Shown: positions 23,953 through 34,358 of the stretch, one piece after another
How the letters are laid out: each line of letters opens with the position of its first letter
How positions within the stretch are numbered: position 1 is the first letter of the stretch
Source of the DNA: Ptiloglossa arizonensis
Lineage: Eukaryota > Arthropoda > Insecta > Hymenoptera > Colletidae
Reading direction: 5' to 3'
Length of the DNA: 64,000 nucleotides
NCBI RefSeq assembly: GCF_051014685.1
Contig: NC_135048.1
Location: 25,314,543 to 25,378,542 of the forward strand
Translations under genes and position numbers: made by a program
Notes under the pieces: generated by a model
Told to the model about the DNA's origin: nothing
The model's database searches: none
Seen by the model: the letters and a program-made list of their open reading frames with translations, nothing else

Positions 23953-25010
23953 GTGAGCAATCGAATCCCTTCCCTTTTCACTACTTTCTCTCTATCTATC
24001 TATCTCTCACTCTCTTACCCCTTCTCGCTCTCTCTCTTACCCCCTCTCTCGCACGCCCCTCCCCGCTCATCCGCCCACTTTCGTTTCTCCGCGCGCCCGA
24101 ACCGAGCGCCCGTGCCCCGCGGGCATCCAGTGAAATCTTTTGAGAGAGAGAGCGGGGACCCGCGACGAAAAAACGCCCCCGGCACCCGGGAAGACCAACG
24201 TCCGGGGATTTATCGCAGTCGAGAAGTTGGATGGAACAATAACCGAACGTTTCTTCTGAAATATGGCGCGCGGGATATCGCCGTTCGCTCCCTCCCCCCA
24301 CTCCCTACCACCGCGTCCCACCGTCCGCCCCCTGTACCCCCACTCACCGTTACGCGGAACTTTGCGAATTCGAGCCGAGCTTCTTAATGAGCGGTAACAG
24401 AGGGGGATGTGCTCTGCGGCGTGGGTGGCGCATCGATTTGCCCGGCGAATCGTACAGAACCCCCACGGCCTGGTATTTTTACGAGGACGAGAGTGCATTT
24501 AGGGCAGTTTTTGCCCAAGTAGGAGACCCGACTTTTGGCGGGGTGGCCGATGCTTGCATACCAAAGGGGGAGAAAATCTTTAATGCTGGGACATTGTGGA
24601 CAGTCGCGTTTATACGATCGTCGAAGCTTGATAGGGGGAGGGGCTATTTCTTGGGTGGGGGGATCGTTTTAACCGCCGTTGAGGGATTCCTTCGCGCATG
24701 GTGAAATGAAATTCTGAGCGGGATCGACGTCTTTTGTTTGAAATTTAATTAGGAATGTTTGTCTGCGATTGTGAGGGAGTAGAGTTCGAAATTGTACATT
24801 GTTCGGTTGCGCTCGAAGAGGTTATGTTTGTAGGGCGGAGAGAAAGTAATTTTTTCGCTTTGTATTGTACTGCTCGCAATTGACGGCGCGGGAATAATTT
24901 ATTTACCAATGGGGTAGTTTTGCAGGCGTTCAGTTTCTTCGACGGGTTTTCTACGGTTATGTTTTACAATGAACGATTAAAAAATTTGATTTAACGGGTT
25001 GGATGAGTGG
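23953..25010 (+). other. 5' part of Beat intron (GC-rich)
   Basis: Begins with the GTGAGC donor. It has a CT/CTAT simple repeat at about 23985-24050 and CpG-rich sequence to about 24700, then becomes AT-richer. An uninterrupted frame runs through the donor to 24387, but after residue 69 its translation is Ser/Leu/Pro-rich and unlike any Ig domain, so I end the exon at 23952. Confidence 0.7.
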
Positions 25011-25019
25011 AACTCAATC

Positions 25020-26600
25020 TTAGATTAATCGCACTCCGAGCGTAAAATCTTTGTCCACAAGTTTCTTGGTTTTTGTGCTCGAGCCATTGAAAATGCTTCG
25101 CAAACGTTGATTCAGGGGAAACAAATTAAACGCAACAAACATTGCGCGTGTATGAATCTCGGGCACAGAGAACGTCTTTGTTTTTTCTTTTTTTTTAGGG
25201 GTGCCCCGTTGAAAATGTTTGTCGACCACTGATTCGAGCGCGAAGAGTTAAACGTACAAAAATTTTGTTTAGAAATTTCCATGCGCTGGATTTCTCTCCT
25301 GTATTTCATCTGTCGTCTTTCGAAATATTTGAGAACCACTGATTCAAGGGTTGATCGTAAAAAAATTCTTGTCTAAAAATTCTGTTCTCGCTTTTGGAAG
25401 GTATCATCCTATAATGTTTGAGAACCACTGATCCGGTAGGGATGACCTCTTTTGAAATATCTGAGAACCGCTGATTTTAGAGGAAGAGAGTTGAGCGCAA
25501 AAAAATCTCTTCGGGCTTTCAGAAAGGTGCCTTTCCAAATATTTGTGAATCATTGTTTCTAGGAGAAAGACGCATTCTTAAACCTTTTGAGAACCTCTGG
25601 ACATAAAAAATTCTTTGTCTAAAAATTCTCTTTTCCCTTTTGGAAGGAGTAGCATTCGAAGTGTTTGAGAGTCACTGATTCTGGTTGAAAGACACATTCC
25701 CGAATATTTTGAGAACCACTGATTCGGAGGAAGCGAATTGAGCGCAAAAAAATTCTTTGTTTAAAAATTCTCTTTTCCCTTTTGGAAGGGAGTGCTATTC
25801 GAAGTATTTGAGAATCCTTGATACTGGTAAAAAGAAGCATTACCGAATATTTTGAGAACCACTGATTCGGAGAAAGTGAATTGAACGCAAAACAATTCTT
25901 TATTTAAAAATTCTCTTCTCCCTTTTAGAGGGAATGCCATTCAGAGTATTTGAGAATTACTGGTACTGATAAAAATACACATTTCCAAATACTTTGAGAA
26001 CCACTGATTCGAAAGAAAGGAATCGAACGTAAAAAAATTCATTGTCTACAAATTCTCTTTTTTTTATGGAGGGAGTGCCATTCAAAGTACTTGTGAACCA
26101 CTGATACTGGTAAAAATACACATTACAAATACTTTGAGAACCACTGATTCGAAGGAAAGGAATCGAACATAAAGAAAATTCATTGTCCAAAAAATTCTCT
26201 TCTCCCTTTTAGAGGGAGTGCCATTCAAAGTACTTGAGAACCACTGGTACTGGTAAAAATACACAGTCCCAAATACTTTGAGAACCACTAATTCGAAAGA
26301 AAGGAATTTAACGCAAAACAATTCTTTATTTAAAAATTCTCTTCTCCCTTTTACGGAGAGTGCCATTCAAAGTACTTGAGAACCACTGATACTGATAAAA
26401 ATACACATCCCGAATACTTTGAGAACCACTGATGCAAAGGAAAGAAATCAAACGTAAAAAAAATCATTGTCCAAAAAATTCTCTTCTCGTTTTCAAGTGA
26501 AGAGGGGGGCACATACCCATAACGTTTGAGAACCGCTGATTCGATGTCGGTAAGTCCGTCATCCGAAAACGTTTGGGAACCACTGATCCGGGGGAAACGA
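25020..26600. repeat. ~142 bp tandem repeat carrying a hAT-tip-like core
   Basis: About eleven copies; the better-conserved ones (25600-26480) share 'tttgagaaccactgattcg', 'aattctcttctcccttttag' and 'gagtgccattcaaagtactt'. The anchor recurs near 25709, 25849, 25994, 26134, 26277 and 26418. Each unit contains 'tgagaaccactg' twice. Its reverse complement, cagtggttctca, matches the start of the terminal inverted repeats of many hAT transposons (Charlie/MER5-like; family knowledge). No transposase is present. The array lies in the intron between the first two recognised Beat exons. Confidence 0.9.
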
Positions 26601-28135
26601 ATCGTTCGCGCCGCGAGACATCGACGAATCTATTATCGCGACCGTCCCGCGATTATCCGCGACGATATCGTAAACACGGCCCGTTATCGCGGCGGGGTTA
26701 CGCCATCGGCGTCGAGGGGTGAAACGAGAATTCGTCGACGCAGAAGTCGCATTAGTCCGACCAGATATACCGTGGCCACTTGACTCGTTACTTTTACCAG
26801 CGGACAGGACGTAACGAGGCTGAAGCGACCGTTCAATATTTGCTTTATGACGACGACTCCCAGTCATTTTCGCTCCTCGTTGCCACTCAGTTACCATCGG
26901 TTGTACAACGTCGTTATAATTGTTCGTAGGTGCCTCCTAGGCGCGAAATTATCGAACCGGGCTTCGATCGACGACCTCGAAGCATCTCCTCCCGCGTTTA
27001 CGGCGATGTTGTAACGTTAACGCGCGATACCAAGGGTGCGGACTGGTGATACAGGTTTCAAACCCACCGCGATGGAACGCGTTGAAAGGAAAAGAAATAA
27101 CTCGACGACGCACTTACGTACGGGATGATAATACCCTTTGGAGATATTCACCTACTTAGTTCGTGGGTAAATGGTTCTTTATATAGCTACCTTCGCTGTC
27201 GAATGGCTGACATCTTCTGAATTATTGGGTGATCTCGGTATGGATATATCGATACCGTGTTATAGATTCTTTCGGTTCGGTGTCTCGTACAGTGCTTCGT
27301 TCGAATGAGCTGTCATCGTTACGTGTCTCCGTTACGGGGAAACGTTTCGCGTCTTGCCGCGTGCGCGATTTCTCGGAACGATTCAAACGGAACGAGAATA
27401 ACGGGGAATTTACGTACGATTGATCCGATACGTATCGAATACAATCGTGAATTTGAAACGTGGTTCGATGTTGATTAGAATTTGAAACGAATTACCGAGG
27501 AATTATTCGGGATACGGAGAAGGAGTCGTTTTTACGAAGAATTGTTGCTATCGGTACCGGGAAATTGTTTACTGGCGAAAATTAGGCAAGAGAAACTGGG
27601 ACAGTTTGTTGTTCCAAGATTGAAAAATAATTTTTTTTTTATAGTCGCGAATCCGTTCGTCTGTCAAATTCGATCGATTCATGTGGGAAGGAGCAGGTTT
27701 CGCTCAAATTTGACAATTTTTATTAACTAAATTATTTTTCCTTTATATTTCGACAATTTTTAATTTACCGCGAACCAGCGTTCCAAACAAACACGATCAA
27801 TTCCGGTTGGTGAATTTTTGCTCAAATTCATCGGTTGCTAATCAATGAATAAATTTTTACGTTAAGTTCGGGTCAGTTGTAACGGTTACAGACCTGTTCC
27901 CCGTTCAATTGGAACTATTGTTACGAGAGCGGTAACAAAACCCTTTCGTTGCGATCCATCGATGTTTGAAATTAAGTACCTCGATAGCTGGGAACCTATA
28001 CGTCTGACAGCCACGCATCGATACCTCCAAGACTCTTAACAAACAAATCTCGCGCATTGTGCAAAAATTACGAACCCAGCCCCCGAAACGAAAGAACACA
28101 ATTAACCAATTCTAAATAGAAAAGGTCGCCTGAAG
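26601..28135. other. Unique intronic sequence
   Basis: CpG-moderate unique sequence inside the 23953-34222 intron. Overlapping 82-112 codon frames on both strands have no recognisable domain. No repeat array is seen. Confidence 0.5.
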
Positions 28136-29905
28136 CACCGTGAACTCTCGCCGGTCTGGCGAGGGTTGGTTTCACGATCGAAAACAGGACACGCGGCGCT
28201 CGTTTGAACAAATTACACATTTCGTACGGCGATCCGAGCGTTCCGACTCTCACTTCGTTCGTCAAACCGTTCCCCTGAAAAAGAACCGAAAAAAAAAAAA
28301 AACAACAAAAAATTCACCCTCTAGTCCCATACACACAACCACACACACCTACACACACGCATATACACACGACGATCGTTTACGCTCGGTTAATTCGCCA
28401 ACTACAGGCTCCCCGGGCGCCCTGCACCCCCCCTCCAGTCACCGGTACTTTCCGGCCGCGGTTCGGCGCGTGGTATCCGCCATCGCGTATCCGCGGCCGG
28501 AATTCTTCGTTAATACGTACGCGATGCGGCTGCGGAACCCCCGTGGTACCGTCCCCCGAAACTTTCAAACGGCCCCATCGTTCCGCCGCGCGAAGCTTTA
28601 CATAATCCTCCGTTCAACATGCGAGTGTCTCGTTACCCCCGTGCTAATAGCGCGTTGTAAAATTACAAAGAACCGAGCGAAATTGCTTTTTCGTCGGGCT
28701 TACTAAATCCTCGCGGGCGAGCGCGCGTCCACTGTCGCTCGCTCGCTCGCTCGCTCGCTCGCACGGTCTACCCCCACTCCGGTCGCGTCGTACGGACAAC
28801 TGGCGCGGTGGTGGGGAGGCGAGAGAGAAAGGCGGCGAGGAGTGGGGGGTCCTGCGGTCTAGCGGCCGCTATCGGGCCTGGCCGGTGCGCCCGACAGAAT
28901 TTCTCTGTCGTTGCGGAGGAAAGAGGGTTGTCACGGGGCAGAGAGCTCCGAGAGGAACGAGGTGGGAGGAGGGGGGAGGGGGGAGGACAGCGGTTCGGAA
29001 CGACTGCGGGGGCCGCGCGAATAAATCGCGACGCGTCGCGAAATTCTGCGCCACCGGGCCGACGGGGACGCGCCGTTACGGAGCGTAATGTCGCTCGTAA
29101 ACCGCGTCCGCGGCCGGCGTATTCCGCGAGCGTGAAGCCTCCGCTTGGCAGGGAAGCGGTTGTGTTCGCCCGTGGGGCGAATGACACCGACGTCATCCCC
29201 CCTGTGAATCGATATCGCGAAGAGGCGAACGCACGGTCCAGTTGCCGTCTTCGCAGCGCGCGCGGATTATTCAACCGTTCGCTGGCTCGGTCTGGCGACG
29301 GGACAATACGAAACGGCCGGCGAGCCTTTGTCTTCCGGTCGATTGATCGATGTTCCCGCGGTGCTTCGACGGTTCGGGTTTTTTTTCCACGTGGAAGCGA
29401 GACAGAGAGAAAAGAGAAGCCTCTATGGCGCCCGGGTGTCATAAATTTCTGGCCGTCGAACAATTCGAGGAGAGGCGCTCGGAAGACGGTGTCGCTCGTG
29501 AATCCTATCGATCGGGAACGATATTTCTTTCTTTTTTTTTCTTTTTTCTTTTTTTTTCCTTCAGGGGGATTTTCGTTTGCGCTTTTTATCTCTTTGTTTG
29601 TTTGTGTTTTTTTTTTCTCTCCTTTCAACGAAAGGACTTTGTTCCGCGCGTCAACCGGCCAGGGGGTGACCCCGATGTTTGTACGAGGTGTAGCGCGAGG
29701 AACGGGAAACGTTCGATGGATATGAATGGTTTATGTATACTTCGCGAGTCGAGAGTGTGCGTTCGACTGGTCGAGCAATCGTATTCCGTCGAGACGCCCT
29801 CGTCGGTTTTAAGCGCGCTCGGTTCTTAACACGCGACGTTCCGACCGATGTTTTTTCAATATTGAAATTTAGGCGAGTACGCGCGCTGGACGGATTTTCG
29901 GTGAA
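28136..29905. other. Intronic GC/CpG island
   Basis: A 1.8 kb GC-rich block within the first visible Beat intron, rich in CpG, G-runs (28970-28990) and a (GCTC)n microsatellite. Both strands are open over more than 850 bp (305 codons on plus at 28808-29725; 286 on minus at 28768-29628). Both translations are Arg/Ser/Pro/Gly-rich and end in poly-Phe or poly-Lys from the T-rich tract at 29525-29570. I do not call a gene. It could be an internal promoter or CpG island. Confidence 0.5.
28735..28762. repeat. (GCTC)n microsatellite
   Basis: About seven tetranucleotide GCTC repeats in a CpG-rich block. Confidence 0.9.
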
Positions 29906-29970
29906 ATTTTTTAATCGTGTAATGGGAGAAATGGGGAACCACGCATTTGTTAACGAAACGAGAGTATATA

Positions 29971-30107
29971 TTGGGTTGTTAGGAAAGTCGTTTCGTTTTT
30001 TTTTTTTTTGGTGAAAACGAAACACGATCTTTTTAGAGTTTATAAACATTTTATTGAGTTTTATATTCTCCATTTTGGAAAACGAAACGACTTTACGAAT
30101 AACCTAA
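29971..30107. mobile_element. Mariner-type MITE, copy 1 (137 bp)
   Basis: The left end 'ttgggttgttaggaaagtcg' and the reverse complement of the right end, 'ttaggttattcgtaaagtcg', form inverted repeats of about 25 bp. The element is flanked by TA on both sides (29969-29970 and 30108-30109). TA target sites and G-G-T-T-G-T-T...A-A-A-G-T-C tips fit Tc1/mariner elements. It has no coding capacity. Confidence 0.8.
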
Positions 30108-30272
30108 TATTTTCTTGAATTAGATTCTCGCATAAATTAAATTTTCTTGCGAATTGGAGCTTCAAAATAATCACTCGTTTCGTTGAATTTGGGCATGTGA
30201 GGCCCGAAATTTTTTATTCGTACAGAAAAGATAAAGAAAAGCTGGAAATATTGATTAACGAAATAAAAATAC
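30108..30272. repeat. Inter-MITE spacer, duplicated unit copy 1
   Basis: About 163 bp containing 'tttgggcatgtgaggcccga' and 'attgattaacgaaa'. It is repeated at 30409-30572 with few differences, so MITE plus spacer duplicated as one block of about 300 bp. Confidence 0.85.
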
Positions 30273-30274
30273 TA

Positions 30275-30406
30275 TTGGGTTGTTCAAAAAGTCATTTCGT
30301 CTTTTTTTGATGAAAATGAAACACGATTTTTTCAGAGTGTATAAACATTTTATTAAATTATATATTCTCCATTTTGGAAAACGAAACAACTTTACGAACA
30401 ACCTAA
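30275..30406. mobile_element. Mariner-type MITE, copy 2 (132 bp)
   Basis: Same orientation as copy 1, with ends 'ttgggttgttcaaaaagtca' and, on the other strand, 'ttaggttgttcgtaaagttg'. TA flanks lie at 30273-30274 and 30407-30408. The interior 'ttatattctccattttggaa' matches copy 1. Confidence 0.8.
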
Positions 30407-30408
30407 TA

Positions 30409-30572
30409 TTTTCTTAAATCAAATTATCGTATAAATTAAACTTTCTTGCGAGTTGGAGTTTCAAAATAATCACTCGTTTCATTGAATTTGGGCATGTGAG
30501 GCCCGAAATTTTTTATTCGTACAGACAAGATAAAACAAAGCTAGAAGTATTGATTAACGAAACAAAAATACT
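30409..30572. repeat. Inter-MITE spacer, duplicated unit copy 2
   Basis: Second copy of the spacer at 30108-30272. A third, partial copy ('aatttgggcacgtaaggccc') follows MITE copy 3 near 30725-30775. Confidence 0.85.
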
Positions 30573-30573
30573 A

Positions 30574-30705
30574 TTGTGTCGTTTGTAAAGTCATTTCATT
30601 TTCCAAAATGGAGAATATATAATTCAATAAAATGTTTATACACTCGAAAAAAATCGTGTTTCATTTTTACCAAAAAAAAACGAAATGACTTTCCGAACAA
30701 CCTAG
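30574..30705. mobile_element. Mariner-type MITE, copy 3, inverted
   Basis: The interior ('ttccaaaatggagaatatat') is the reverse complement of copies 1 and 2. It has TA flanks at 30572-30573 and 30706-30707. The inner parts of the ends share 'aaagtcatttc', and the outer bases are somewhat diverged. Confidence 0.75.
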
Positions 30706-30834
30706 TATATATATTTTTTCGAAGCCTTAAAATTAAATAATAACTCGTGCCAAATTTGGGCACGTAAGGCCCAAAGCGTACGTCTCGGTTACAATCCGCT
30801 CCTGACAGTAGCACTAATTAATATAATACGTCAG

Positions 30835-30905
30835 ACACCCACAAATGACACTAGAGGCGCAACGAGCGTCGTCAGCTGCCACTAGAGGCGCAACGATCGC
30901 GGTCA
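30835..30905. repeat. Short direct duplication (~36 bp)
   Basis: 'cactagaggcgcaacga' occurs at about 30850 and again at about 30886, each followed by a cg-gtcag word. Origin unknown. Confidence 0.6.
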
Positions 30906-31960
30906 GATGCATTCTTTCGGCCCGCGAACTGTACATATTTAATATTTTTCAACCGTTTCCAATCATAAGAAATTTGTAACAATTCACGAGTACTTGAATT
31001 CATTTCCAGAAACGAATCGCAGAGTTCCCGCAGAAATAGGGTAAAAGTGATATTTTTTAATTACATTGCAATAATTTCACGCAAGCGTTGAACGGGGCCT
31101 TCCGAGTCTGCACATAGTACGATTGCACGGCACGAAAAGGAAAGTTCTTTTACCGGTAGTTTAGCTTCAAGGTGCCGTGGACTTATCGCCACGAATTTAT
31201 CAGTGATGTGATAAGAGAATTAAATTTACCGGGTTCGGAATCAATGATAGCGCAATTAAAATCAGTCTCCCGATCAGTTTGCACGGCAGCAATACGGAAA
31301 TGTTCTTCAAGTACATTACTGGAAATATTTATCGCTTCACCGGCAAATCCACTTAATTCCCATACGTCTCGCAGCTATAAGATCGATAAATTGGTCGGTG
31401 CCCTACTTGTTTTAGCACAGATATCGAACCGCGTAGTTTTACTACAAATGAGCGGCACGAGTATTTTTTTAATTCCGACGACGTATTTTGTGAATAATAA
31501 ATGCAATAGAACGCGAACAATCGTCCAGGTTTCGACGTGTTTGAAATATTCTATCGTCGAACAATACGAGAAAATGTTTCGCAACGTTTGCTCGAAAGCG
31601 AAAGATACGTAACCGAATAACACCCCGGACATCGAATATTAAAAATAACAATGTTAATATTTCGTATCATCACCGGCCAAGCTTTTATCACGGATTTCTG
31701 TAACTTTTGTAGCAATTTGTTTAATTATTCACCGAGAATTTTCTTGAAACTGCACCGCAACCATTGACTTTTCGCGATTCGGTTTTGTTTCTCGATTCTT
31801 TTTTTTTTTTTTTTTCGACTATAGCGTTTCCAATTATTTTCCAACGGTTTATATCCGATTCGGATCAGCCAATTTCATATTGGTAGTTTGTTGACTTTCC
31901 ATAAAAGAAATTTTATCTCTAATTAAAAATGAAATATTAAACAAATACTCGCGCGCCCGT
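30906..31960. other. Unique AT-rich intronic sequence
   Basis: Unique sequence with a T-run at 31799-31815. A 146-codon plus frame (31172-31612) and overlapping minus frames (31375-31651) have no domain that I recognise. No gene called. Confidence 0.45.
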
Positions 31961-32462
31961 ATTTCGCCGGAAATACAAAATCGAGTTCGAGGATGCGTCT
32001 TCCTTGCTTTTTGATACAGTGTCGAGACATCTTTTGAAATGAAATTTTCCACAAATCCAAAATGGCCTGTAATCGACGTTGCTTTTCTTTTAAAATGTTT
32101 ATACCAGCTTCAGCTTTTACCGTACCCTGCACAAAGTGAAGACTACCGATCCCTTTTCCCAGAAATGCATCTTCAGACCGGGCTTTCTGAAAACTTCACT
32201 GCCAGGTCCAAAGATTTTGTCAGTAAATTCTTCACCTTTGGGACGTTGAACAAAAATTCCTTTGCCATCGTTCCCTCTGACGTTGAATTTTGATTCGTCC
32301 GAAAAGATTACTCTTTCCCGAGTCTCTGCAGTTCAACTAACACGTCACTGGGCCCACTCTAAGCTCTCTTCGTTTTTTCAATACGTTCTTAAGCAATTTA
32401 TAATTGCTTACTATTCGCGAAGCAGCCTTACCAGTCGATATATAACGTGGTTCGATTAAGGA
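31960..32462 (-). pseudogene. Degraded Tc1-like transposase fragment
   Basis: On the minus strand, conceptual reading frames yield E-R-V-I-F-S-D-E-S-K-F-N, followed by G-N-D-G-K and R-P-K-G-E-E (plus-strand bases about 32230-32320). This matches the second catalytic-Asp region of Tc1-family DDE transposases, which cut and paste DNA at TA sites. Upstream residues match the preceding K-x-R-R-x-L-R region poorly, with several stops. Downstream residues before about 31960 are frameshifted, and an F-Q-K-M-S patch may be the remnant of the F-Q-Q-D-N motif. The N-terminal DNA-binding domains and terminal repeats are absent. It is dead and intronic. Neighbouring mariner MITEs (30.0-30.7 kb) may be unrelated. 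Confidence 0.75.
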
Positions 32463-32770
32463 CAAGGAATGTAAACGTATTGACAACCGAGGCTTTAGAA
32501 AAAATTGACGAGACGATACTAGACGCGAGAAGAATCTAACCTGATTGAATTTGCTGAAAAACTTGAACGACTTAAGTTTCTAAAAATACTCGGAAGTTGA
32601 TGAATCCTTCGCCAAGAAATTTCTAAATTGATTGTTTTCTCGTTGACGAGTGTTCGGCAACAAATGATTAAATTCGTTTATTACTTAAATTCGTATTTTT
32701 CTAAAATACTTTTTAGAAAAAAGTAATTTTATCGCTAATTTTATCTCTAATTTTATCGCTAAAAATACTC
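32463..32770. other. AT-rich spacer
   Basis: Unique AT-rich sequence; a small 'atcgctaattttatctctaa' duplication lies near 32730-32765. Nothing else seen. Confidence 0.4.
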
Positions 32771-34125
32771 GAGGTTCCACGAACCCCTAACGAAAAGATG
32801 TCAAATTCAAGCTTCCCTCTGATCAAGATAATTCAATAATAGAAAAGCAACTACAGCAAATTTACTTGTCCCCGCATTTATGTTTCCTCCGATAATTGTT
32901 CCTAAAATACTTGTGTAATGTCATTGCTGAAATAACTCAAGGTTCCACGATTCCTTAACTAAAAGGTGCCAAATTCAACCGTTCCCTCGGTTAAGATAAT
33001 TTAAGAACAGAAAACTATACAACCAATTCGCTTAACCCCGCATTCGTGTTCCCCAGACAATTATTTTTTTAAATTCTTGTACATCGCTAGAGAAACTCTG
33101 AATTCCACAAATCGTCAACCAATACCTAATTCTACCACACCCTCAGACAAGATAATTCAACAACAGGAAACTATACAACAAATTCGCTTTTCCCCGCATT
33201 CGTGTTCCCCAGGAAATTTTTTCCTAAACTTCTTATGCATCACTAGAAAAATTCTACATTCCACAAATCCTCAACCAATACCTAATTCTACCACACCCTC
33301 AGTCAAGATAATTCAACAACAGGAAACTATACAACAAATTCGCTTTTCCCCGCATTCGTGTCCCCCAGGGAATTTTTTCCTAAAATTCTTGTACTTCACT
33401 AGAGAAATTCTACATTCCACAAATCCTCAACCAATACCTAATTCTACCACACCCTCGGTCAAGATAATTCAATAATAGGAAACTATGCGACAAATTCGCT
33501 TATCCCCGCATTCGTGTCCCCCAGGAAATTTTTTCCCAAAATTCGTCTACATCGCTAGAGAAACCCTGGATTCCACGAATCCTCGACCAATACTTAATTC
33601 TACCATTCCTTCGGTCAAGATAATTCAACAACCGAAAACTATACAACAAATTCGCTTATCCCCGCATTCGTGTTCCCCAGGAAATTTTTTCCTACAATTC
33701 TTGTACATCGCTAGAGAAACTCTAGATTCCACGAATCCTCGTCACTCCCTCGGTCAAGATAATTGAACAACAAAAAGCTATACAACATATTCGCTTATCC
33801 CCGCATTTATGTCCCCCAAGCAATTTTTTCCTAAAATTCTTGTACATCACTAGAAAAACCCTGGATTCCACGAATCCTCGACCAACACCTAATTCTACCA
33901 CACCCTCGGTCAAGATAATTCAAGAAAAGAAAAGTAATCGACAAATTCGCTTGTCCCCGCATTCATGTTCCCCAGGAAATTTTTTCCTAAAATTCTTCTA
34001 CATCGCTAGAGAAACTCTAGATTCCTCGAATCCTCGACCACTCCCTCGTTCAAGATAATCGACCAACAAAAAACTATACAACAAATTCGCTTATCCCCGC
34101 ATTCATGTCCCCCAAGTTTCCTTCC
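32771..34125. repeat. 156 bp tandem repeat, ~9 copies
   Basis: Units share 'tcaagataattcaacaacag', 'ccccgcattcgtgtccccca', 'gaaattttttcctaaaattc' and 'ttccacgaatcctcgaccaa'. The first anchor recurs at about 32827, 32995, 33151, 33307, 33463, 33619, 33758, 33914 and 34054. The period is 156 bp, with two units shortened to about 140 bp by loss of the same ~16-17 bp segment. 156 is a multiple of three, so unit-length plus-strand frames (93-132 codons) appear; they are repeat by-products. The array stops about 100 bp upstream of the exon at 34223. Confidence 0.95.
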
Positions 34126-34222
34126 AACGCTCTCTCTCCCACGTCCCACTTTCTTTCCACCGAAATGTCCAAAACACCGTCTGATCGAAGCCCTGCGGGG
34201 CCGGTGGTGTTCTCTGTTGCAG

Positions 34223-34358
34223 AAGGCCGAGAGCAACGCGACGCAGATCGGGTTGACGAATTTGGAGCTGGACGCGGCCGGTGTGTACAGCTGCGAGGTG
34301 TCGGCCGACTTGCCTTCGTTCCACACGGCCATAGTTTCCGCCACCATGAACGTCGTCG
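34223..34358 (+). CDS. beat: Beaten path (Beat) family protein, exon with second half of Ig domain 1
   Basis: The exon follows the acceptor 'gtgttctctgttgcag' and ends at donor GTAAGG. It has 45 codons in phase 0 plus one base. Residues 17-24 read D-A-A-G-V-Y-S-C, the Ig D-x-G-x-Y-x-C motif supplying the second cysteine (Cys24) to pair with Cys26 of the previous exon. It is followed by E-V-S-A-D and P-S-F-H-T-A, a sequence highly characteristic of Beat proteins. An N5-A-T sequon is present. Phase matches the preceding exon (0) and the next one (one base plus two). Splitting one Ig domain over two exons separated by a 10.3 kb intron is what makes the gene hard to see here. Confidence 0.95.

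Noticed and set aside
28768..29725. Overlapping 305-codon plus and 286-codon minus open frames
   Set aside because: Both strands are open over the same GC-rich DNA, both are Arg/Ser/Pro-rich and end in poly-Phe or poly-Lys from a T-run. Composition artefact.
31172..31612. 146-codon open frame as a gene
   Set aside because: Overlapping minus-strand frames, no domain, and located inside a Beat intron.
33077..34058. Repeat proteins from the 156 bp array
   Set aside because: Open only because the period is a multiple of three; the array is intronic between Beat exons.
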